The translations under genes were made by a program, and so were the position numbers. From Algoriphagus sp. AGSA1 (GTDB lineage Bacteria; Bacteroidota; Bacteroidia; Cytophagales; Cyclobacteriaceae), in the NCBI RefSeq assembly GCF_021390545.1, contig NZ_JAJUWR010000027.1, positions 1 to 64,000 on the forward strand: a DNA stretch of 64,000 nt, read 5' to 3'. Below the pieces are notes generated by a model, which ran no database searches, was not told the DNA's origin, and saw only the letters and a program-made list of their open reading frames with translations. Below are positions 24,835-33,254 of this stretch, piece by piece; within the stretch, counting starts at the first letter, position 1; each line of letters begins with the position of its first letter.

Positions 24835-25332
24835 ATGAAATATATCCTACTCTTTTTAATCGCTTCTTTAGTTGCCGCATGCTCTGGCAAGCAGCAGCCC
24901 AAAACCATCTACATTGTCCGTCACGCTGAAAAGCTGTTGACAGGAGATGACCCAGAGCTTTCTGTAGCGGGAAATGCAAGATCCATAAAACTATCCCAGA
25001 TTCTGGCCGATGAGGATATTCGGCATATCTATAGCACGGACTATAAAAGAACCCGACTGACAGCGGCACCAACTGCAAGTGCTGCCGGAATCGAAATCCA
25101 GACCTATGATCCAAAAAATCATGATGAGTTGGTAGAGAAGTTGAGGACTTTGGAAGGAAATATTTTGGTTGTAGGTCATAGCAATACAGTGGGCCAAGTC
25201 GCTAATTATTTTGTGGGAGATGGGGAGAAATACGATGATCTCAAAGATTCGGAATACAATTTCATTTACATCGCCACCCTTGAAGAGGATGGGACTTCCG
25301 CTGTGGTTCGGAAAACCTATAAGGATTATTGA
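24835..25332 (+). CDS. SixA-like histidine phosphatase lipoprotein
   Basis: 165 residues from the ATG at 24835. The lipoprotein signal is KYILLFLIASLVAACSGK, with a Cys anchor. The phosphoglycerate-mutase fold shows TIYIVRHAEKLLTGD (RHAE catalytic motif), IYSTDYKRTRLTAAP and ILVVGHSNTVGQV (second His). These surface- or periplasm-facing histidine phosphatases hydrolyse unknown phosphoesters. An earlier in-frame ATG at 24814 lies inside the leader element and is rejected because it spoils the signal peptide. Two leader elements precede it. Confidence 0.85.
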   Translation: MKYILLFLIASLVAACSGKQQPKTIYIVRHAEKLLTGDDPELSVAGNARSIKLSQILADEDIRHIYSTDYKRTRLTAAPTASAAGIEIQTYDPKNHDELVEKLRTLEGNILVVGHSNTVGQVANYFVGDGEKYDDLKDSEYNFIYIATLEEDGTSAVVRKTYKDY

Positions 25333-25420
25333 CCTGAGAAAGACTAGGTGATTCTATCTGCGATTTAGACTTTCCTTTCCCGATTTTTTTTCTACCTTAA
25401 ATCGGTATTTTTAAAAGACT

Positions 25421-26986
25421 ATGAATCGCCCGGAAAACCTCAAACAACTACAGAATAAAACTAAAATATGGGACATAGCCGTCATCGGCGGTGGATCCTC
25501 AGGCCTCGGAGTGGCATTGGATGCTATTTCCAGAGGACTTTCGGTTGTTCTGTTCGAAAAAGCCGATTTTGCCAAAGGCACATCCAGCCGTAGTACCAAA
25601 CTTGTTCATGGCGGGGTGCGATATCTTGCCCAAGGAGACGTAGGGTTAGTTTTTGAGGCACTAAAAGAGCGCGGAAAACTATTGCAAAATGCTCCTCATT
25701 TAGCGCATAACCAGCCATTTATTATCCCCATTTTCACTGCCAAAGACCGATTCATGTACAGCATAGGGCTGAAGGTGTACGATTGGATGTCCGGCAGGTT
25801 GAGTCTGGGGAAATCCCAATTTATCTCGAAAGAGGAGACACTCAAACGGCTGCCGGGCCTCAAACCGGAAGGGCTCTATGGTGGTGTAGTCTATCACGAT
25901 GGACAGTTTGACGATGCGAGGCTTGCGCTGAATCTTGCCCAGTCCGCAGATGAGGCAGGAACCTGTGTGCTTAATTATGTCAGCGTAAATAGCTTGGTGA
26001 AGAATGCGGAGGGGAAGATCACAGGGCTGCATGTCTCGGATAGACTGACACGGAAAAAATACGAAGTGAATGCCAAAATGGTGGTGAACGCAACAGGCGT
26101 TTTTGCGGATAAAATCCTGAAAATGGATAATCCCGAAGCCTCTAAAATGATTCAGCCAAGCCAGGGAATCCATCTGGTTTTGGATCTAGACTTTTTGGGT
26201 GGAAAGGATGCGCTGATGATCCCGAAAACCAGGGACGGGAGAGTGCTCTTCGCTGTTCCCTGGCATGGGAAACTCGTGGTCGGCACTACGGACACACTTC
26301 GTGAAAAGCCAAAATTGGAGCCTGAGGCACTACAAAAGGAAATCGATTTTGTATTGGAAACCGCGGCTGGCTACTTGGCCAAGAAGCCAACCAGAGCAGA
26401 TGTGAAATCTGTTTTTGCAGGGTTGAGACCTTTGGCTCGGCCAAAAGAAGGAAGCACCAAGACCAAAGAGATCTCACGTTCCCACAAAGTGATTTTATCT
26501 GAGAGCGGTCTGGTCACCTTGACCGGAGGGAAGTGGACCACTTTTAGGAAAATGGGGGAAGATACGGTGGAATATTTTACCCAAGTGACAGGAGAAAAGC
26601 TCAAGAAAAGTAAGTCTTTGGATATGAAAATTCATGGTGCTACCAACCGGGTGCCTGCGGGGCATTGGGGTATTTATGGCTTCGACGCCCAGCCCATTCA
26701 GGATTTGACCAGGGAGAATGTGGCCTGGAAGGATAAACTCCACCCTGATTTCCCCCATATAGAAGCAGAAGTCATCTGGGCAGTTCGGGAAGAGATGGCG
26801 ATGAAAGTGGAAGATGTGCTTTCACGTAGAATCCGCATGCTCATGTTGGATGCGCAGGCTGCCATGGACACGGCTCCTAAGGTGGCTGAGCTGATGGCTG
26901 CGGAAATGGGAAAAGATGAAAAATGGATAGCATCGGAATTGACTGACTTTCACAAAACAGCTTCGAAGTATTTGATAAAAAAATAA
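25421..26986 (+). CDS. glpD: Aerobic glycerol-3-phosphate dehydrogenase
   Basis: 521 residues. FAD-binding IAVIGGGSSGLGVALDAISR (about 20-39), then KADFAKGTSSRSTKLVHGGV (about 48-67), typical of GlpD/GlpA. Oxidises glycerol 3-phosphate to dihydroxyacetone phosphate and passes electrons to quinone at the inner membrane. First gene of a glpD-glpK-glpF operon, with glpK starting 6 bases later. The C-terminal domain is the GlpD helical cap (VIWAVREEMAMKVEDVLSRR). Confidence 0.95.
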   Translation: MNRPENLKQLQNKTKIWDIAVIGGGSSGLGVALDAISRGLSVVLFEKADFAKGTSSRSTKLVHGGVRYLAQGDVGLVFEALKERGKLLQNAPHLAHNQPFIIPIFTAKDRFMYSIGLKVYDWMSGRLSLGKSQFISKEETLKRLPGLKPEGLYGGVVYHDGQFDDARLALNLAQSADEAGTCVLNYVSVNSLVKNAEGKITGLHVSDRLTRKKYEVNAKMVVNATGVFADKILKMDNPEASKMIQPSQGIHLVLDLDFLGGKDALMIPKTRDGRVLFAVPWHGKLVVGTTDTLREKPKLEPEALQKEIDFVLETAAGYLAKKPTRADVKSVFAGLRPLARPKEGSTKTKEISRSHKVILSESGLVTLTGGKWTTFRKMGEDTVEYFTQVTGEKLKKSKSLDMKIHGATNRVPAGHWGIYGFDAQPIQDLTRENVAWKDKLHPDFPHIEAEVIWAVREEMAMKVEDVLSRRIRMLMLDAQAAMDTAPKVAELMAAEMGKDEKWIASELTDFHKTASKYLIKK

Positions 26987-26992
26987 CCCAAA

Positions 26993-28495
26993 ATGAGCCA
27001 AAATAAACCCTATTTAATGGCTCTGGATCAAGGTACGACCAGTTCCAGAGCTATTCTTATTGATAAAAAAGGCAAGATTGTATCGATTGCCCAGAAAGAT
27101 TTCAAACAGCATTTCCCAAAGGCAGGCTGGGTGGAGCATGATCCCAATGAAATCTGGACTTCCCAGTCCTCGGTCATGATCGAATCCCTGGTCAATAAGA
27201 GTATCCGTGCAAACCAGGTAGCCGGAATCGGAATCACCAATCAGCGGGAGACCACCATCGTCTGGGATAGGAAGACCGGGGAAGCCATCTATCACGCAAT
27301 CGTCTGGCAGGATAGGCGGACTGCCGAATTCTGCAATGAACTTAAAAATCAAGGTCATGCAGAAATGGTGGCTTCAAAAACGGGTTTGATCATCGACGCC
27401 TATTTTTCGGCCACCAAGATCAAATGGATTCTGGATAATGTAGAGGGCGCCAGGGAGCGGGCTGAAGCCGGCGAACTTGCTTTTGGAACAGTGGATTCTT
27501 GGTTGGTATGGAAGCTTACTGCAGGCAAAACCCATATCACCGACATTACCAATGCTAGCCGGACGATGCTTTTCAATATCCATTCACAGGAATGGGACAA
27601 AGAGTTGCTGGATTTATTTGAAATCCCTGGGTCCCTTTTGCCGGAGGTGAAATCATGCAGCGAGATCTATTGTGAGACAGCCGGGGATGTACTCAGTGTG
27701 AAAATCCCTATCGCAGGGATTGCAGGAGATCAGCAGGCCGCACTTTTTGGGCAGCTGTGTACTGAACCTGGAATGGCAAAAACCACCTATGGTACCGGTT
27801 GCTTTTTGGTCATGAATACGGGCAAAGAGGCAGTGAAATCCAAAAATCAGTTGCTCACCACGGTTGCCTGGAAGATTGGTGATGAAATCAATTATGCATT
27901 GGAGGGATCGGTATTCATTGGAGGAGCTGCAATTCAATGGTTACGGGATGGTCTTGAACTTTTCAGGCATGCGCGTGAAAGTGAGCGCTTGGCCGATAGT
28001 ATAGAAAGTAATGACGGGGTATATTTTGTGCCTGCACTCTCCGGATTGGGAGCTCCACACTGGGATCAGGATGCAAGAGGTGCTTTTTTCGGTATCACAA
28101 GGGGCACTACCAAGGCCCACATGGCAAGAGCGGCGCTGGAAGCCATTGCTTATCAGGTTTATGACGTGCTCAAAGCCATGGAGAAAGACAGCGGAAAGCC
28201 TACGCAGGAGCTTCGTGTAGATGGTGGAGCTACCGCCAACAGCTTTTTGATGCAGTTTCAGGCGGATTTGCTGGATTGTGAAATCAAACGTCCGGAAATC
28301 ATAGAAACCACGGCAATCGGTGCGGCATTTCTGGCCGGTTTGGCAGTTGGGTTTTGGAAAGACCGGGAAGAGATCAATTCACTCTGGAATGCGGATAAAA
28401 GCTTTGTGCCAAATATGGAAAAATCAGAACAAAAGAAACTGATTCACTTTTGGCATAAGGCAGTGGAGCGATCTAAAAGCTGGGTGGAACTATGA
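26993..28495 (+). CDS. glpK: Glycerol kinase
   Basis: 500 residues, full length. FGGY kinase: LMALDQGTTSSRAILIDKKG (about 8-27), GWVEHDPNEIW, GITNQRETTIVWD (about 78-91), and the FGGY signature region GLGAPHWDQDARGAFFG and RAALEAIAYQVYDVL. It phosphorylates glycerol with ATP to keep it in the cell. The stop overlaps the glpF start by four bases. Confidence 0.97.
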   Translation: MSQNKPYLMALDQGTTSSRAILIDKKGKIVSIAQKDFKQHFPKAGWVEHDPNEIWTSQSSVMIESLVNKSIRANQVAGIGITNQRETTIVWDRKTGEAIYHAIVWQDRRTAEFCNELKNQGHAEMVASKTGLIIDAYFSATKIKWILDNVEGARERAEAGELAFGTVDSWLVWKLTAGKTHITDITNASRTMLFNIHSQEWDKELLDLFEIPGSLLPEVKSCSEIYCETAGDVLSVKIPIAGIAGDQQAALFGQLCTEPGMAKTTYGTGCFLVMNTGKEAVKSKNQLLTTVAWKIGDEINYALEGSVFIGGAAIQWLRDGLELFRHARESERLADSIESNDGVYFVPALSGLGAPHWDQDARGAFFGITRGTTKAHMARAALEAIAYQVYDVLKAMEKDSGKPTQELRVDGGATANSFLMQFQADLLDCEIKRPEIIETTAIGAAFLAGLAVGFWKDREEINSLWNADKSFVPNMEKSEQKKLIHFWHKAVERSKSWVEL

Positions 28496-29226
28496 ATGTA
28501 TATCTGGCAGAATTAATTGGAACAGGGCTTTTAATGCTATTGGGCTCAGGGGTGGTCGCCAATATGCTGTTGCCAAAAACCAAAGGAAATGGAGGAGGCA
28601 TCATGCCGATCACTACGGGTTGGGCATTGGCGGTTTTCGTAGGAGTAGTCGTGGCAGGTCCCCATAGTGGTGCGCATATCAATCCTGCTGTCACCATAGG
28701 TTTGGCTTTGACGGGCCAATTTGACTGGGCATTGGCCCCGGGATATATCATTGCCCAGGTTTTGGGGGCAATGCTCGGAGTAGGGATAGCTTGGCTGTTT
28801 TATAAGGATCACTTCGAAGCTTCCGATGATGCAGGCATTAAAGCAGCTCCTTTTGGCACTTCACCTGCAATTAGAAATCTCCCCTTAAACTTCTTCTCTG
28901 AAGTGGTGGGGACTTTTGTCTTGATTTTAGTTATTCTCTATAATGATGGAGTAGAAATAGGTGACGGCAATAAAACTCCTATCGGTATGGGCTCTTTGGG
29001 GGCGATTCCGGTAGCATTCCTGGTTTGGGTGATAGGATTGTCGCTGGGTGGAACCACGGGGTATGCGATCAATCCTGCCCGTGATTTTGGGCCAAGACTT
29101 ATGCATCAGATTTTGCCTATAAAAGACAAGGGAAGTTCAGATTGGGGATATGCCTGGGTTCCCATAGCGGGGCCATGTGTGGGAGCAGCTTTGGCGGCAG
29201 GATTGTATTTGCTGGCGGGATCCTAA
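28492..29226 (+). CDS. glpF: Glycerol facilitator (aquaglyceroporin)
   Basis: 244 residues, six membrane segments. The two NPA boxes are GAHINPAVTIGLAL (about 60-73) and GYAINPARDFGPR (about 190-202). The Asp after the second NPAR (NPARDFGPR) is the usual glycerol-channel mark. Passive entry of glycerol for the kinase upstream. The last gene in the operon. Confidence 0.95.
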   Translation: MNVYLAELIGTGLLMLLGSGVVANMLLPKTKGNGGGIMPITTGWALAVFVGVVVAGPHSGAHINPAVTIGLALTGQFDWALAPGYIIAQVLGAMLGVGIAWLFYKDHFEASDDAGIKAAPFGTSPAIRNLPLNFFSEVVGTFVLILVILYNDGVEIGDGNKTPIGMGSLGAIPVAFLVWVIGLSLGGTTGYAINPARDFGPRLMHQILPIKDKGSSDWGYAWVPIAGPCVGAALAAGLYLLAGS

Positions 29227-29310
29227 GGAACTTAGAGGGTTAAAGTTGGGGTTTTAGAATTGGCTGGAAAGTCAGTATATTTAAAAGACATTGCATAAAA
29301 AAATAGCGCT

Positions 29311-29523
29311 ATGAATATCGAGCAGAAGAAAATAGAATTGATCCATTGGATTACGGAGTTGGAGAATGAGGAAATTGTAGATTCACTTGAGGATTTTAGG
29401 AAAAATAGTTTTGAGAAAAGCCTTCCCGATCCTATCAAGAAACTCCTTGAGCGTTCAAAAGCCACTCCGGATGAAGAGTTAATTCCTCATACCTCTGTGA
29501 GGGAATTGTTAAAAAGAAAATGA
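29311..29523 (+). CDS. Putative antitoxin of a ParE/RelE module
   Basis: 70 residues, acidic-basic, helical (KIELIHWITELENEEIVDSL), with no recognisable DNA-binding signature. It overlaps the next gene by four bases (ATGA), the usual toxin-antitoxin layout with the antitoxin first. Called from context and size. Confidence 0.75.
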   Translation: MNIEQKKIELIHWITELENEEIVDSLEDFRKNSFEKSLPDPIKKLLERSKATPDEELIPHTSVRELLKRK

Positions 29524-29828
29524 ATTCTACGATATTTTGGACTCCACTTTCTCTAGAATCTTTTGAGGAATGTATTTCTTTTCTAGAAGACAATTGGGGA
29601 CAAATAATTTTAGAAAAGTTTATAAATCTTACCGAGCAGAAACTAAAACACTTGCAGAATTATCCTTTTTTAGGGGAGGCCACAGAATATCCTGATATTA
29701 GAAGGGTTTTAATTCATAAGAATGTTTCGCTATTCTATATGCCGGAAATTAATAGAATTAAGTTGTTGATTTTTTGGGACAATCGTCAGAATCCTGAAAA
29801 TCTCTTTAAGAAGCTGGCTTCAATATGA
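29520..29828 (+). CDS. ParE/RelE-family toxin
   Basis: 102 residues: IFWTPLSLESFEECISFLED, FINLTEQKLKHLQNYPFLGE, IRRVLIHKNVSLFYMPEINR, IKLLIFWDNRQNPENL. This is the ParE/RelE pattern with the C-terminal 'LLIFWDNRQNP' typical of the Bacteroidota subfamily. It would either cleave mRNA at the ribosome or poison gyrase. Its DNA is AT-rich relative to the glp operon. Confidence 0.88.
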   Translation: MNSTIFWTPLSLESFEECISFLEDNWGQIILEKFINLTEQKLKHLQNYPFLGEATEYPDIRRVLIHKNVSLFYMPEINRIKLLIFWDNRQNPENLFKKLASI

Positions 29829-29872
29829 GCCCTTTATTTTAGTAAGTTTGGTGATCATAATCACTAAAAATA

Positions 29873-29906
29873 CGTCTATTTGGTGATTACGATCACCAAA
29901 TAGACG
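29873..29906. promoter_or_regulatory. Perfect 15-bp palindrome between convergent genes
   Basis: CGTCTATTTGGTGAT (29873-29887), loop TACG, ATCACCAAATAGACG (29892-29906). A related weaker palindrome, TTTGGTGATCATAATCACTA, lies just left at 29848. The core GGTGATNNNNATCACC is symmetric like an operator, yet no gene starts beside it. Confidence 0.6.
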
Positions 29907-29907
29907 C

Positions 29908-29945
29908 CAAAAAGCCTGAAATCTGTCCAGATCTCAGGCTTTTTG
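29908..29945. terminator. Bidirectional terminator
   Basis: AAAAAGCCTGA...TCAGGCTTTTT: arms AGCCTGA/TCAGGCT with an inner ATCTG/AGAT pairing, flanked by A-run and T-run. It sits between the toxin gene and the convergent acyl-CoA dehydrogenase gene and can serve both. Confidence 0.85.
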
Positions 29946-29963
29946 ATGCTGATGAAGCCGGGA

Positions 29964-31103
29964 TTATTTCAATATTTCCCGCGCAATTACCATCTTTTGT
30001 ATCTCTGAAGTTCCTTCCCCGATCGTACACAACTTGGAGTCCCGATAGAATTTTTCCACCGGATAATCCTTGGTAAACCCATAGCCGCCAAAGATCTGAA
30101 CGGCCTCATTTGATACAGAGACGGCAACTTCTGAAGAGAAATATTTGGCCTGAGCCCCGGCCAAGGTTACTTTTTCTCCACGGTTTTTGAGATCTGCCGC
30201 CTTGAATATGAGTAATCTTGAAGCTTCCACCTGGGTGGCCATATCTGCCAGTTTGAATGAAATCCCCTGAAATGAACTGATAGGTTTGTTGAACTGATGC
30301 CGTTCTTTGGAATATTGAATGGATGCTTCCAAAGCTCCCTCGGCAATTCCCTGACCAAGTGCCGCAATAGAAATCCTGCCGCCATCCAATACCTTCATAG
30401 ATTGGATAAAACCATTGCCAACCTCGCCTATTACCTGACTTTCGTGAATTTTGCAGTCGGTAAAGATCATCTCCGCGGTCTCAGAAGCACGCATGCCAAG
30501 TTTGTCCTCTTTTCTTCCTCCTTCAAAACCGGGCGTACCTCGTTCTACTATAAATGCGGTCATTCCATGCGAGTCCCCGATCTCTCCTGTTCTTGCGATG
30601 ACAACAGCTACATCACCTGATACACCGTGTGTGATGAAGTTTTTTGCCCCGTTGATGACCCAGTACTCACCTTCTTTTTTTGCAACGGTACGCATGTTTC
30701 CAGAATCTGAACCTGTGTTTGGCTCAGTCAGCCCCCAGGCACCCAGCCATTCGCATGTAGCGAGTTTGGGAAGGTATTTTTGCTTTTGCTCCTCAGAGCC
30801 AAAAGCCATGATATGTCCCGAGCAAAGGGAGTTGTGGGCGGCCATAGAAAGTCCGACTGAAGGGTCAAGCTTGGAAAGCTCCACGATAGCAGTCACGTAT
30901 TCTAAGTATCCGAAACCAGAACCTCCGTACTGCGTAGGGATCAAAACGCCCATCAATCCCAGTTCACCAAGTTTCTTGAATAATTCCACGGGGAAAAATT
31001 GCCGATCATCCCAGTCCTTGCGGAAGGGCGTGATCTCCTTGGCTCCAAAATCACGGATCATCTGGGCGATCATCCGTTGATTTTCATTTTGATTAAAGTC
31101 CAT
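29964..31103 (-). CDS. Acyl-CoA dehydrogenase
   Basis: 379 residues, normal length. The N-terminal helical domain, the FAD-binding AWGLTEPNTGSDSGNMRTVA (about 126-145), VINGAKNFITHG, and the C-terminal catalytic Glu in LCTIGEGTSEIQKMVIAREI (about 358-377). Oxidises an acyl-CoA to the trans-2-enoyl form, feeding electrons to ETF. The preferred chain length cannot be read; resemblance is to short/medium-chain types. Single gene; promoter upstream at about 31105-31150. Confidence 0.95.
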   Translation of the reverse strand: MDFNQNENQRMIAQMIRDFGAKEITPFRKDWDDRQFFPVELFKKLGELGLMGVLIPTQYGGSGFGYLEYVTAIVELSKLDPSVGLSMAAHNSLCSGHIMAFGSEEQKQKYLPKLATCEWLGAWGLTEPNTGSDSGNMRTVAKKEGEYWVINGAKNFITHGVSGDVAVVIARTGEIGDSHGMTAFIVERGTPGFEGGRKEDKLGMRASETAEMIFTDCKIHESQVIGEVGNGFIQSMKVLDGGRISIAALGQGIAEGALEASIQYSKERHQFNKPISSFQGISFKLADMATQVEASRLLIFKAADLKNRGEKVTLAGAQAKYFSSEVAVSVSNEAVQIFGGYGFTKDYPVEKFYRDSKLCTIGEGTSEIQKMVIAREILK

Positions 31104-31715
31104 TGTGTCTGAATTTGGGTTTATCTCTTTTTAAATCTAACTCCAAGATTCAGAATTAGTTTTGCATCAGCAAATCCCCAGAGCAGGGCTATACATTACC
31201 CCCTGAGTTTGAGCAAACTATTCTTCTTCGCTTAGAAATCTCTGTGTGATTAAAGTTTTTCAGCGGGTCGTTTTCCCAATTTTAATTTTTATTTCCCTGT
31301 CCCGGGCATTTTTAGTTTTTTATGGTAAGTATTATGTGCTTTTCTATGGCAAAGCAGTAAAAGCATTGATAGGATTCGGAGGCTGTCTCATAACTCATGA
31401 TTGTCAGCACTTAAAAGACTTCGACTTTCATGCCTTCGGCAGACAGGCTGCTCAGTCTGACAAGAAAAGCTGATTATGGGACAACCTCATCAATTGATTG
31501 GAATAAGGGAACCTTTAAGACTGCTTTTTTTCTTATTGAAGAAAATATTATTTATGTGGATCCGCTTTTCTACCACTAAAGAGATTAAAGCATCAAAGGA
31601 TTAGGTGAACTTTATCATTTAGGTTACTTCGGTCTTCCGTCATCGGTCTTCTGCCAGTATAACAAAGAGAATACCGCCACTGGAATCATGACCTACAATC
31701 ACAAAAAATAAGCTC
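31104..31715. other. Intergenic region without a supported gene
   Basis: A 75-codon frame (31246-31473) has no recognised content and ends in repeat-like DNA, so it is not called. Words such as 'acttcggtcttccgtcatcggtcttctgcc' in part (31626-31655) resemble the GTCAAC/GACAGC-type intergenic repeats. A-rich DNA (CACAAAAAATAAGCTC) directly precedes the cyclase gene start. Confidence 0.5.
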
Positions 31716-32408
31716 ATGCCGGAAATCATTGACCTCTCACAGGAAATATTCGAGGGGATGCCTATGCACCACAGCATGGCTCCTGTCAAAATCAGTGTTC
31801 ACGCCACGCATGAGCAATGGGCAAGGGAAATAAATCCCCAAACCCATACCCCAAGCGCACTTAAGCTCACGATGAGTGAGCATACAGGCACCCATGTGGA
31901 TGGGCTCAATCACATGGGGAAAGAATTTGCTGCGCGGACGATAGATCAAATGCCGCTTTCCATGTTTTATACAGAGGGTATTTGTCTGGATTTAACCTAT
32001 AAGGGATTGCAGGAATTAATTACCGTGGAGGATGTTCAGCAAGCAATTCAACTAGCGGGGTTGTCTATTCTCCAGGGAGATACTGTTTTGCTTTGCACGG
32101 ATCATTATAGAAAACATTTTGGCACGGATAACTGGAATAAAGGTCCGGGACTCACTGTCGAGGCTGCCCGCTGGCTCGGTAGGCAGGAAATTTCCGCCTT
32201 TGGAGTAGAAACGATGTCCCCCGGCGTTCCCAAGCTTACCAACCAGGAAGTGCATCAAATCTGCGGAGAGATGGGATTTACCCACTACGAAAACCTGATC
32301 AACCTCCATCTTTTGATCGATAGAGGTAGATTTAGGTTTATAGGGCTTCCCCTGAAGATCAGAGGAGGAACCGGTTCTCCGGTACGTGCAGTTGCGGTGT
32401 TTGAATAA
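31716..32408 (+). CDS. Cyclase-family metal hydrolase (kynurenine formamidase-like)
   Basis: 230 residues. IIDLSQEIFEGMPMHHSM at the start and the family metal motif in TMSEHTGTHVDGLNHMGKEF (HxGTHxD, about 53-72). Fold of the KynB/'cyclase' group, which hydrolyses amides or lactones with Zn or Mn. No kynurenine genes nearby. The next genes, on the other strand, are inositol oxygenase and a sodium symporter, so a role on an inositol- or uronate-derived lactone is possible but unproven. Confidence 0.85.
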   Translation: MPEIIDLSQEIFEGMPMHHSMAPVKISVHATHEQWAREINPQTHTPSALKLTMSEHTGTHVDGLNHMGKEFAARTIDQMPLSMFYTEGICLDLTYKGLQELITVEDVQQAIQLAGLSILQGDTVLLCTDHYRKHFGTDNWNKGPGLTVEAARWLGRQEISAFGVETMSPGVPKLTNQEVHQICGEMGFTHYENLINLHLLIDRGRFRFIGLPLKIRGGTGSPVRAVAVFE

Positions 32409-32431
32409 TAATTAGAGAACTCAATGCAGAA

Positions 32432-33250
32432 TTACCAGTTAATCGGCCCTTTTCCCAGGTACTTTTCTGCAATCGGCAGGTAATAATCCTTCACATCATC
32501 CAAATCATAGATTTTTGGGGACTTAGTGTATAGATCGTATCGATTGAAGTCGAGAATCCATTCTTTGTATTGTGCATCCTGGGGCCCTTCAAACTGGGAG
32601 TAACTTCCTCCATTGTGCCATGGATAAAAGGAATGATAACGCACCATCACCATTCCTGCTTCAGGGATTGTGTTTGTAGGGTGATTTTTCAATACCTGGT
32701 AAAAGTACTCATCATGTCCCCAAGCCAGTTGTAGGTTGTCAAGACCACAGCCTTTTTCATAAATCCCCAATTCTGTATTGTAGCGGGGATCTTTCATGTC
32801 CGGATTTAGCTCGTTGAACTCAGGATAAACGCAGGTGTCAGGCAGTTTTGCGCCAACTACGAACACATCTCCCACAAGCCCCCATTGCTCATCCTGACTC
32901 GTGCCGTCCTCATCACTTCCAAATAAATACATGACTTTGCCAAGATCATGGATCAAACCTACCAGCTGCATCCAATCAGGACGGTTGTCATGTCTCAAAG
33001 CCTCCGCGGACTGGATCAAATGCTGCACATTTGGCAAATCAAGATCAGGATCACTTACATCGATCAGTGCGTTGAGTTTTTCCATCGCGTCCCAAAGATC
33101 CATCGGTTTGTCAAATTTAAGATACTTGGATTTCATCCGCTGCACATAATCATAGGTCTGATACATGCGCATTTTACGATAGTGCTCCTTTACGGCAGCT
33201 TTCACATCCGCGTGATCGTAATTCCTGAATTCCTTTTCTGTAGTTTCCAT
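32432..33250 (-). CDS. Inositol oxygenase (MIOX)
   Basis: 272 residues. HD-domain diiron oxygenase: RHDNRPDWMQLVGLIHDLGK (about 91-110) with the HD pair, LQLAWGHDEYFYQVL (second HD, about 173-187) and MVRYHSFYPWHNGGSY (His, about 203-218), as in myo-inositol oxygenase. It cleaves myo-inositol with O2 to D-glucuronate. Four bases before its start lies the stop of a sodium symporter gene, so the pair probably imports and oxidises inositol. Uncommon in Bacteroidota compared with the inositol dehydrogenase route. Confidence 0.9.
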   Translation of the reverse strand: METTEKEFRNYDHADVKAAVKEHYRKMRMYQTYDYVQRMKSKYLKFDKPMDLWDAMEKLNALIDVSDPDLDLPNVQHLIQSAEALRHDNRPDWMQLVGLIHDLGKVMYLFGSDEDGTSQDEQWGLVGDVFVVGAKLPDTCVYPEFNELNPDMKDPRYNTELGIYEKGCGLDNLQLAWGHDEYFYQVLKNHPTNTIPEAGMVMVRYHSFYPWHNGGSYSQFEGPQDAQYKEWILDFNRYDLYTKSPKIYDLDDVKDYYLPIAEKYLGKGPINW

Positions 33251-33254
33251 AGTA

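Noticed and set aside
31246..31473. 75-codon plus-strand frame
   Set aside because: Starts in weak context, ends in repeat-like DNA, and reads as low-quality hydrophobic translation.
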